Positions 23,868 through 34,530 of a stretch of DNA of 64,000 nucleotides are shown one piece after another. Origin of the DNA: Zonotrichia leucophrys gambelii. Taxonomy: Eukaryota; Chordata; Aves; Passeriformes; Passerellidae. Made by a program: the position numbers and the translations under genes. Within the stretch, counting starts at the first letter, position 1; each line of letters opens with the position of its first letter. The stretch lies in the NCBI RefSeq assembly GCF_028769735.1, contig NC_088170.1, positions 51,307,585 to 51,371,584 of the forward strand. Direction: 5' to 3'. The notes under the pieces are model-generated. The model did not search any database. It saw nothing but the letters and a program-made list of their open reading frames with translations, and was not told the DNA's origin.

Positions 23868-26800
23868 CATAATTTTGGGCATCCTGTGAATTGTTTATCT
23901 TCAGTATTTTAAAAAGACTATATTTGAGATGCATTTGTAAGTAATTTGAATCATATTAGAGTTTATGTATATTTTTTGTTATATTGTCACTTTTACAAAA
24001 TAATGGCATTAGTTTTGGAGATTTCTTTTTGAAATATTATCTTTACAGATGCTATTAGGCTCATGGTCATTTATACCAGTTTTTAAATGTTGCCCACTTT
24101 ATGTCAGTTATGTAATTCTGATTCCACAAGTAGTGGCCAGAAAGATATTTCTAAAAGCATGAAGGTGACCTTGTAACTCTGTATTGGGCATCACAAATTG
24201 ATGTCATGATGGGAAAATCATGGAATATTTCTGCCTTTTTTACGTGAATGCTGCTTGTTCAACAAGCATGATAATTGAACCAAAGAGGATCTTATTTTTA
24301 AGAATCCTATTCCTGCTTTAGCTTCACAAAGTAAAGTCCATTCCCACTAGATATGTTTTTCTGTGGCACAGTATATTTGCCTTTCCATCAGTAGAAACAG
24401 GCAGTGACTTTTACAAGTGGGTATCATTGCCTGGGGCAAGTGGACTCACTGTTGATATGACTTCCCATTAAATTTTCAAAACAAACAGAATGGATTCCAT
24501 GAGCTCAGATCTATACTTCAGAAATATCTTTGAACTTAACAGTGGTATGATAATAATTCTTCTAGCAAAATTTCTACTATCATTTTACAGAGCAGCTAAA
24601 AAATAAATAAGAGAGATTTATTCATTATCAACTGCTTATCACTGATGTTGTAGGGCTGAGAGAAATCTTGGAAAGTATAGTGAACTTGACAGTCATGATG
24701 GCCAGAAGAGGGATATTTTGCAAAGTTTTAAAAGATTTTTGGGGATTTTTTAATAAACATCTTATGGTATTTTTATTGCCAACTGTTGTCAAGAGCAGTC
24801 AGATATTAAATCAGATTAATTGAATGAAATGTCTCTCAACAACTTATCTTGTTTTGACTAAGATCTTTATATTTGCTGATGAAATACATTTTGTGCCATT
24901 CTAGTGTAGTATCTTGAGAGTCAAGGCTCATCTTTAAATCATTTTCTAGAGAGAAAAGTGATATATATTTCTATCTTATAGCACCTCATGCCTGAAGCAC
25001 TGAGAGGAGCAGGGCAATGAAGGAAATTATTTTCCTGAAGTTTTCTTTTGGAAGCAAACTTCACACTTCTGAAAGGCAATTGAGTCTTTTTTGGTGATCA
25101 TTAGCAGGCCCTCTCCTTTTTAAAGGACACAAAAGGAAACCACTGTGTGGTTAAATTATTGGATTCTGCAGAGCATGTGGATAAGTGGACTGGCTGCTGC
25201 ACTGTATCTTGTGGGAGATTGATTCTTTTAGTTACTACAGTTAAGTTTGAAAGACAGCAGAAAGTTGAGAAATGTCAGCATTTGGTCTTTTTGCCATTCA
25301 CACTTTCATTGTTTCAGACCAGAAAGTCAAAGCAAGAATTTGCAATTCCTGAGTAATGTCACTAACCACCGAGTCCTAGAGTAATATTTCTCTTATTCTA
25401 CCTGCAAATGTCCCCATGGCTCTTCTTCCCACAGCTGCAGGATTATTTTAATTTATTGTAAAAGGCAGAAAGGGGAATACCCAGGATTATGAATTCTTCT
25501 TTACCTTGCATTCAAAACCATCTCATTTATTTTGTCATCTTTATCAGCCATCATTAAATTATTATACAACAGAAAAAGCAAATGTCCCACATCAAACCTA
25601 TAGTGAGACATTTAGGTTTTACTAAATGAGGACCATCTCATTTTTCCTTTTGATTCATAAAAACTCTTTCTGTGTCTTATTATTCTGACTGTTATGATGG
25701 GATCAGCAGCCTCTTTGCCTCAGCAGCAACAAGTGCTGGGGACATAAAGGTCTTTCTGCATCCATCTGGAATTCACCACAGGCTGCTGCTCGTGTGACCC
25801 TGCCTTCACTGCTCTCCAAAGTCAGCTTTCAGATGTATCTGTGAGAAGGCATTATAGTAGCTTCCAGTGGTTGCTATCAGGAAGGTAAATCCCATATCAA
25901 TTAATAACTTTTGTGCTTAGTTAATTATAGTGACAGTATGCTTGAATTCCTGGCATTATGTGAAGATAAAATATTGAAAAAGGGCTGTGATTGAGTAAAA
26001 ACCTTCTAGCTATTAGTATGTGGGAGTAGAATATTGATCAAATAAGTGGAGTAAATATTCTGGCCACTTTGAAGAGTGGCATAATAAAGTAGGGGCTCAG
26101 AGATAGCTAAAGAAATATTTATAACACAAACATAAAACATTGAAGTTCTTTTTCAATTTTTTTCTTTTTTTACCCTTTGTGCCTGTTAAATTATTGCACA
26201 ACCTATTTGGATTTGTGCAGCTCTCCATACTTTAATATTTAGAAGGTGCACAGAGTTAATGCAATAAAAGATTAATTTAAGAAATAATTTTAATATTAAA
26301 GTTAGACATGAGATACTGTTGCTTTTATTATACTTGTCAGTATTTACTTCTGAGAGAGAATTTACAGACTCAAGTTAGTAACCAATCAAAATGAAATTGA
26401 ATTAAAAATTTTAGAAATAAAATGCTATGTGTCCTATTAATAATGTTGTATTTAAGTCTTATTGTGAAGCTGCTTATGATATTTTTTGACTTTTATAGGG
26501 AAGTAAAGGAATGAGTTTCAGTTATTCTATAGAAAAATAGATTTCTATTTTCAAGCAGTAATTTCCATATGAGATACATAACAATTCTGTTAAACTTTCA
26601 GAAAGTCTACTTGTTACCTGAGAAATTAACTAGGCTATTTTGCATAAGCAAGATTTAGAATTTTTCTATATATGGCTTTGACAGTGTTTTAGTAAATATG
26701 AGGTCATGTTATTAAAATAATTAATTATTAATAATAAGTGATAACTATTATTAATAGTTCTCCAAGATCTCCAGTTTTCAAGGAAACAGATCATGGAAAA

Positions 26801-27558
26801 TGTCTCACAGGAAAAAAAATCCCATCTGATTTTTTTGACACATGGGAATCAAGAATTTTACACTCCAGGAAAAATGTTTTTAAAGAGCTGTCAGTTCTCT
26901 GGTAAATTTCAGTGTTACCAACCATTCATAACTGTTCTGAATAAGCCAAAAATGAAAAAAACATCAACCCTCAAACATTTTTTTCACTCCAGAGAATTCT
27001 GAAAATGTAACAAAATCAGTACATGCTATTTCAAACTAAACCCCAGGCTACCTTCAGTCATATCAAATTAAAGGTTTGTCTGTATAGTTTGCAGATGATT
27101 TTTGGAGCTTTAATTAATTATTCATAAGGTTTCTCTCCTGAATTCTGACTGCATTACTTAGTAAAACACAGATACTCTCCATTCATGTTTGTCAGTTTTG
27201 GTAGCCTCCTAGGATATGATGAGGATAACTCACTGAAAAAAATTTAATTCTCTGGAGATTTCCAGTCAAAGACATCAAGTGTTAGTGAGGGGATTGAAAA
27301 TAAATCACCTTAACTGAACTTCTCTATTAATAGAAGTTTCTAGGTGTGTGTAACATTGGACTTCCAGAATTATTGTTAATATTTACTATTGTGGCCAAAG
27401 AAACAGGAATTGCTTTTTATCGGATATATATGGGTGGTGAAACTAGTAATGCAACATTTTGAAAGGTATATACTGCCTTCCAGAACACTAAATAAACAGC
27501 TTCTGGATTAGTTTAGAGATATCTCAGGGAAAAATTCTGGAGTCTGTGTGAAGTCAGG

Positions 27559-28050
27559 GTGCACAGATTCTGTAGGGTTTTTTATTCTAACTGGAGAAAA
27601 AAAAGTGAGGGTGAAGTTTACAGTCACAACAGCAAGCAGTCTTTTATTAAAATACTCATTAGTATTCTGCCTCCAACAACAGTTTTAGATTTTACAGTAA
27701 CATCTGTACAGACCATAATGCTCCAAGCCCAGTCTTGCCTATCAGCCAGAGTTGCCTTCAAGGCACAGGCAGAAAAAGGCAGCATTTTCATTGATGTAGC
27801 ATTTCCTGGGCAGTTCCCAGAATTTATGTCTCTTTCCACGTGTCCTAGGGCAATTGAGGGCAGGGGAACTGAATGGAGTGAGCTGTTGGAAGGACAGGAG
27901 AAAGAAACCTCTATTCAGAGGCTCTGTTATTCCTGTTTCTTCCTCATGTCCTGTTATCGGCACTGACACCTCTCTGTCCTCCCCCATCCTACCCCCATTT
28001 GTTTGTCCCAAAGCAGTGGGGCCAGAGTACAGGAAATAGGTTCTCCTAAA
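27559..28050. other. GC-richer patch of unknown origin
   Basis: This stretch is less AT-rich than its neighbours and has partly open frames on both strands. The longest is 135 codons forward from 27559, with reverse frames of 71 and 89 codons. None has a recognisable motif. It could be an old repeat, a diverged conserved element or chance; I cannot tell which. Confidence 0.35.
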
Positions 28051-29844
28051 TGGATTTCAACCACAGACAGCTGCTTCTCTCTCCTGTGATGTACAACTGC
28101 AGTGAAGTAGAAATCTCAGCCTCCCTTACACTCAAACCATGAAAGAATTCTCATTAATTCAGTTTCAAGGAGTGAAGTCCAGTTTTTGCTAGTCCATGGT
28201 CTGCAAAGTTAATATGAATGAGAATTGATTAGAAACTTGCTGAAGAGAGCAATGTACAAGAAGTTCACATCCATGCTGCACACACAACAGACAACAGTAA
28301 TGCAAAAGGCTATTTAACAATTCAGTATAATGCAATTAAAAAATATGGACAGTTGTAAAATTTACTGCCTGATGCTTGCTCATTCATTGCTGAAATTTTT
28401 GATGCAGAAAGAAAACAAAATAAATTGAAAGGAACATGGAGATGATTTTGGTTTTGAGCCCAGTTTTACACTGATGAATAAAAGTATATGGAAGCAGTCT
28501 TCTGATCTATGAGATTATATTTCCTCTTAATTTGGCTATCAGAATTCCTTTTGTACTATTGCCCTTAACATGACCTCCAAGGTTCTATCAAGCACATACT
28601 GAAATTTATTTTAATCATTACAACATAATATGGTACAGAGGAGAACATTTTGATGAACTGTGGATAATCCTTCTTTGTTCCCATGAAAGAATTTTATAGT
28701 CTGCTTCATTTAATACACTCTGCTTTTCCATAACAGTCTTTTTAAGGAATGTAATTAAGATTAGCGACTAGCTTTTCCTGAGGAAGAAAAAGTAAAATGC
28801 ACATACACTTACAGAAAGACACAACAAAAAGGGATTTTATTGTCTGGTCTTTTTCTAATTGCAACATTTTATGGGGTTTTATGTCTTTATATGTTTTATG
28901 CTTTCTGTTTCTTCATCATTAACCATTTTAACATCTTGCCACAGCAATAGCTGCTATGTAAAATGGTAGCATAAGTATTGAAATAAGTAATCATTCTTTT
29001 TAGTTCTGCAAAAAGATAAAGATGTAAATAAAATTTTAAAAATCACTTTGGCCCACCCTAAAGCTTTCCTTGCATGTACCTCAAATCTAGAGATTTCACT
29101 GGATATAAACAACAACAGTCTTATGAGTAAGAATCTTTTTAAAGAGTTCAGTTCCAGCTGAGTCATACTCTGAATCACACAAAAGTATAGTATCACATAA
29201 CTTTCCTCCTATAAAATACATTGGAAAAAAAACATTAAAAAAGAGGACTAAAGAAAGAAAATCAATCTTCTCATTTCACTGTATTTGCATATGAGGAAAA
29301 CATTAATATCCTATTATAGTCCTCCTCCCTGTGAGCCTGTAGAAAACCCATAAATTAGATGACTGCTTTTAATCTATGTTAGCAGAAGGCCTAAGGAAAA
29401 AAGATAAAAGAAGAATCCTTAGAGAAAATTTTGGTTTCTGTCCTGAGTATTTAAAGGAAATGCTCCCCAAACAGCTGTTAGCTGGGAGGAAGCCCAAAGA
29501 TCAAATAGAAACCTAAAGATAAAATTTAAGGAGCTGCTTAACTGACATGATATTCACAGGGATGCCAGGACATCCAAATATCTCAGATGTGCTTAAAAAA
29601 CCCACACAAGCCAGATGAAAAGAGCTCTCGATTCTGACAGAAAATATTGGAATTAGATATAGTAAGAGTTCTGTTCTGCCTCCATTACTTAGTGCACAAT
29701 AATTAACACAGTATGTTCATACTGTGCCATGGGACGTATCTTGAACACTTGTGATCACACTAGTGCTTTTTAAAATAATCTAAAAATTGCTAAGTAATAT
29801 GTGCACCATTTTTTTTCTTTTTTGTTAAATAAGGACACTGGCTC

Positions 29845-30158
29845 TGTGTAGGGGATTAGAATATAAGAAAATAAAGGCAATATAGAAAGTAATCTTACCC
29901 TCTAAAGAGTTGCAGCTGGGCTAATTATTAAAGATTAGAGTAGGCCTGAGTTTAACAGGCTGCAGCTGTAGCCAATAAGAAGAAGAGTGTTATAAAAGAG
30001 TGGGTTGGCTGATTCAGGGGGAACCGGAGTTAGCTGGCTACTGTGGGAAGGTGGAAGAGTCAGTGCCCAGAGGAGCTGCCTTTGAGGAATATCAAGGAGA
30101 TATGAAACTCTTGCAATAAGGAGACAACAATAGGCAACTTTGCAATATAATGACAACA
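29845..30158 (+). mobile_element. Solo LTR, family B, copy 1
   Basis: A 314-bp element defined by alignment with the reverse complement of 54633-54923. It starts TG and ends CA (tgtgtagggg at 29845, gacaaca ending 30158). Inside are a CCAAT box at 29972-29976, a TATA box (tataaaag) at 29991-29998 and a polyadenylation-like caataa at 30114-30119, the order of a retroviral LTR promoter and terminator. Blocks shared with copy 2 include agagttgcagctggg near 29906 and gcaataaggagacaaca at 30113-30129. No convincing target-site duplication was found, so the exact ends are inferred from the copy comparison and the TG/CA rule. No retroviral genes adjoin it. Confidence 0.8.
29972..29998 (+). promoter_or_regulatory. 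CCAAT and TATA boxes of LTR family B copy 1
   Basis: A CCAAT box (29972-29976) is followed 14 bp later by tataaaag (29991-29998), a typical polymerase II core promoter layout. The second copy of the family has lost this segment. Whether this promoter is active is unknown. Confidence 0.6.
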
Positions 30159-32862
30159 CCTTTGTCCAAAAAAAAAAAAAAAAAGGAAGCAATGATTCTA
30201 TCTAAATGAGAGCTAAAACCAAAAAATTTAAAGCATGAATTGTCTTTTTGTGTCCTCTTTGAACAGATTAGCACAAAAACTACTAATATTTGCTGACGTA
30301 CTGTTGATTTCCTAAAGTTTTCAAGCTAATATTCTTAAGATGGAATAGTTACTTTCTTCAGAGAAGAAGATTTGGAGAACAGTTTTGGATACTTGAACAT
30401 ATATTAATATGCATTGTTCTCCTTATTGTCATTAGTGTTGCTCTAAATAAGGGCTAATATAGTCAATGCCATAGTATTAAAAGGCAAAAGAGTTGTTAGA
30501 AGACAATGTGTACTACTCCCTGTTTGATTCTGACCCATTATTTCCTCCTCCTTGAACTGGTTGGCAGTGTGGTGAACTAGCCAAAGAAACAGAGGAAAAG
30601 TCTGATTTATATTTTATTTCATTGTTTAAAATAGTGCCATTTTTGCGTATAAAAGGTTTTGTGGGTGAGGTCCTTGATCAGCTGCCTCAGGACCCCTCAG
30701 CAGGCCGCAGCTGAGCAGCATGTTTCCATAATCTTTGTTGCTGCTTAGAAGGAGTCTGAAATTTAGGCTTGGGATGGCAATTTAACATTGTATATAACTA
30801 AGTGCAACTGGAAGCTGCTGCTGAGAGCAGGATTTGTGTGGTCACATCTCAACACAGGAGACCAGCTGACATCCATTATACTCATACCAAATTCTGTTTT
30901 TTGCCCAGAACTGTCTGTACACATCAGTGATGCTGTATGGAGTGAAAAGCTCCACTGCAGGGCTCCTTTCAGGAACCAAATGAGTCCCTTACATCCATTT
31001 TAGCTGTTGTTTACAAGAACAAGTGATCTGTAGAAAGAATTGCTTAGAGCTTGGGTTTGAGGAGAAATTTTTTGAGAAAACTAATCAAATTTTAATGAGA
31101 TGAACATATTTAATTGAACTCAATGAGAACGTGTAAAAACAACTGCAGTCAGAAGTACATTTTGTTACATGGTAATCAGGAACAAACTGTGTCCAAAATT
31201 ATCTGAATCCTGTCAGGTCTTCAAAGACATTAAGTCCATCAGAAGATGGAGGAAAAATCATCTTCAGTGCTTAAAATATCCTCATTTCTCCAAGTAGGTA
31301 GAAATAAATGAATGTCATCTTTTGCTTGGCTGCCTCACAGAACAGGAAATGAGAGATTTTAGTGATCAAAAATGAGGGAGAAAGACAGACTGTCGGAATT
31401 ATAGAAAGTATTTCCTACATCACCCAGAGTATCAGAAAGTGAGGGTTAGGCTGAGACAGTCAATTGATTATGTCCATCTTCCTGGGATGTCAAAAACACT
31501 CATAGCAATCTGACAGAGGTATCTGATCAAAATATCTGTAAAGACAGCAGAGTGGAGCAAGTGTATCCGATAAATGGTTTGAAATTTGTCTCCCTTGCCA
31601 TGCCTATGTGCTAGTTCTGTAGCATGTATATGATTTATAGAATTGCACATAATTTTCAAATTATCTAAACTACTAGAATGAAGAACTGCAACACATGAGT
31701 GTCTTAGAATCTTCTGAAGAAAGTTAAGACCTTGTTAAGATCATGTTAGGACCTTGATTCCATAAAGTATTGATAGACATGAGCTTGAGATCTTAAGCCA
31801 TGTTAAACAAGAAAGGAGACTGGCATGATTAAAACCAATTAGGTCCTTAAATGTTTTTCAGGATCAGAGCCAGTATGGTTAGCACACAGCATCATACTAC
31901 AGATAACTAATTTTCTACTGCCTTTAAATATGTTCTTTGCTTTCCTGCAAGACACATGTGACTATTCTTTATTTCTCACTCTGACAAAGGTTAGCAAGTA
32001 ATTGAGGCCTTTTTTAAGGTCATTCAACAGCTTACATGCTGTTGTATGTTTAGTCACAAAAACTTTTTTTTTTTCTGAGCTGGCATTAGAAGCTACTCCA
32101 ACATTGACTTCCTTGCTAGAAGCTTCCTTGCCTAGCCTCTTTTTTCCTTGCCTTTCCTCTCATCTCCTTCCTTATATCTTGTTTGCTGATGAGAAAAAAT
32201 AAACTGAACAGTTAGTACTGAATTTAATGCATCAAGTTATCCTATATAACTTGAAAGAAGCTGATTTTATAACAAAAAAAAGCTGCATCTACTTTTTTGA
32301 AAATACATGTTTTCACTGTATGGTAGGTCCCTTATTAAATTTAGACAACTCCTTTTATTGCACAGTTTTCTACCCCGGTCTACAAAAAAGTAATTTCTGC
32401 ATTTTTTTCTTTAGCTGATTGTTTGCTTCTAAAGGGATTGATAAATTTTAAAACTTATATTGAAATTAAATACAAAATTACATTATTCTGGAGTATAAAA
32501 AATGTTGCTTAGTATGAGAATATTCTTAGAATATGAATAACATACATTTGACTCTTTGAACTTTGGGTTTCTAATATAAACTAGCTTTCCCAACTTCTTT
32601 TGTAGTGATTATATAAGTGGTGTTTCACCACTGTGCAATTCATTTCACCTCTCTTTTTTCAGACTATGTGATAGCTTTCAGATTATATGCTATATTCCCA
32701 TAAGCATAGTCACATTTAATGTCTTAAATATATCTAACTTATTCCCCACATCTCACTTTCTGAAGGGACAGCTATTGAATAGCAATCATTCTGATTTCTA
32801 AATATTCTCACAGTTTTATATGAAATTAGGTTTGAAGCATTTTTCTCTTTCTAGTTTTCAGA

Positions 32863-32889
32863 TTTCTTCAAGCCCGTGGCTTGAAGAAA
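32863..32889. repeat. Perfect 12-bp hairpin, 3-nt loop
   Basis: The arm tttcttcaagcc (32863-32874) is followed by cgt and then its exact reverse complement (32878-32889). Confidence 0.95.
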
Positions 32890-32900
32890 CAGCTGAATCA

Positions 32901-32938
32901 ATTTCACTTCATTCAAACCACTCACATTGAAGTGAAAT
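32901..32938. repeat. Perfect 11-bp inverted repeat, 16-nt loop
   Basis: The arm atttcacttca (32901-32911) is matched by tgaagtgaaat at 32928-32938. It begins only 11 bases after the previous hairpin ends. Confidence 0.95.
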
Positions 32939-34307
32939 AAAATAATTATTTACATAGTAGTAGTCTTATTTTTCATATGTTAATCATTCTAATTTCTCCA
33001 GGAATTATGTCTAAATCTAATCTTTCTTCTGGCAAGGCTGCTTTCTTTCTTGTTTATGGTATCTCAAATTGCTCAGTGTTTCCCTGAACATTGATTGTTT
33101 CAATTTTCAGTATGTTTCTCAGATCACAGCACAGCCCAGATCGGGGGAAGGGGATGCACAACCACAATGTGATACAGCAAAATTCCTGAGAACTTTGAGA
33201 AAATTCACCTGAAAAATTCCTTCAGTACAACCAGTGTACTAAACAAGTGCATTTCTAGACTGAGAAATTAAATCACAAGAGTTATTATGTGGCATTAAAA
33301 TGTAATTATGTGTATGATTTGATGCTCCACTGTATATAGTCTTGAGTGCATATGCAAATCTATTTCTTTAGATTAAATCACATAGTTATGTGTTATTCCA
33401 TATTTTGTAACGCCTTTTGTGAAATACTTATTATAACACATTACATATTATATATGTAAGTATCTTCCTGGGGTAAATATACCAAGTATTTAACCAAGTA
33501 TTTTATTTTCAATTTCTTCTCATTATGGAATAAGACAGTCATGTTCATCTGACAGTGACAAAAAATGACAGATAAACCATTTTGAAACACGTACAAGACA
33601 TTTTCTGTACTTGCAAATCTAGCCTTAAACTGTCTGGCTTTCTATTTTTAAAGTTTATTAGATTATACAATATCTATTTTGCTGCCCACTGTTTCCTTAA
33701 AGAATATTCTTATTTATTGGTCTACAAATAAGTTTTTTCCTTCTACTCAACAATTTTGTGTGAGTATATTTTTTTTCTCTGGCACATCAGCTTGCATTTG
33801 CAATGATTGAATGAATTTGTTTATTACCTGCAGATATCTTAGAATTAAAAACTCTCCTGCCACTTTGTTGTCTTTTTTTCTCTTTATCCTTATATCTGTA
33901 ATGCTTCCCACTTTTGCACTGTTTTAAAATTGAACCTGTTTATATTTGGCTTTTAATTCAGATAATTAATTAAAAGAATGACTTATGTCAAATGTACAAA
34001 AGATGCTCAAAGATCACTGAAATCAGAGACCATTTTCCTTCCCTAGTTATGACATTAGGCATTTTGGTTTTTTGGTATCTTTGCTTTTGAGTTTCCTGAC
34101 TTATTTAGGCAAAACTAAAATACAATACAATACTTCACTAAAATGGTGAAGTAACCAATGGCATTTATCAAGGTTATTTATCTAGGTTTGAACCACAGAA
34201 TCAGGAGGTCTCTCACTATTACAGCCATATGAAGTTTTTGGTTACATTCTTAAAATAATTGCCTAAACAGATACCCAAAATGGAATAGAGAAAAATCCCT
34301 AGGGGCA

Positions 34308-34530
34308 TGTCATGGTTTAGCTCCAGGCAGCTGCTCTCTTATTCCCCCATTGGTGGGACCAGTGAGAGAAGTGGAAAGGTAAAAGCTAGAGACCTCATGG
34401 GTTGAGACAAAGACACTTTGATAGGGAAAGCAAAAGCTGGGCACAAAAGCAAAACAAAACAAAGAATTCATTCACTGCTTCCTATGGGCAGGCAGGAGTT
34501 CAGCCATCCCTAAGAGACCAGAATCCTAGA
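34308..34530 (-). mobile_element. Fragment of an avian endogenous-retrovirus LTR (3' part)
   Basis: The forward sequence starts tgtcatggttta and continues through blocks typical of a widespread avian LTR read in reverse: a cccccattggtggga block, catgggttgagacaaagaca at 34398-34417, gcaaaagctgggcacaaaag at 34429-34448, and gaattcattcactgcttcc followed by gggcaggcaggagttcagcc. On the reverse strand this is the R-U5 end of the LTR, finishing in CCATGACA. The U3 promoter part is missing or too diverged beyond about 34530, so the copy is truncated. Family identification is from memory; the right boundary is approximate. Confidence 0.75.

Larger units (their letters stand above)
21369..29844. other. 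Non-coding AT-rich unique DNA
   Basis: The longest repeat-free interval before 30 kb. No exon, RNA gene or transposon was recognised. Items: a tandem duplication at 23835-23867, an AT-rich stretch with partial inverted symmetry at about 26710-26760, and a GC-richer patch at 27559-28050 with overlapping frames on both strands (135 codons forward). That patch has no recognisable domain or known repeat. Confidence 0.6.
30159..34307. other. Non-coding AT-rich unique DNA
   Basis: No gene or transposon recognised. A 17-base A run starts at 30168, ten bases after the end of the LTR. Two neighbouring perfect inverted repeats lie at 32863-32938. The rest is AT-rich with only short spurious frames. 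Confidence 0.65.

Noticed and set aside
30168..30184. Poly(A) run as the tail of the element at 29845-30158, making it a SINE
   Set aside because: The second copy of the family has no A tail, and the TG/CA ends with CCAAT, TATA and a polyadenylation-like signal fit an LTR. Ten unrelated bases separate the LTR end from the A run.
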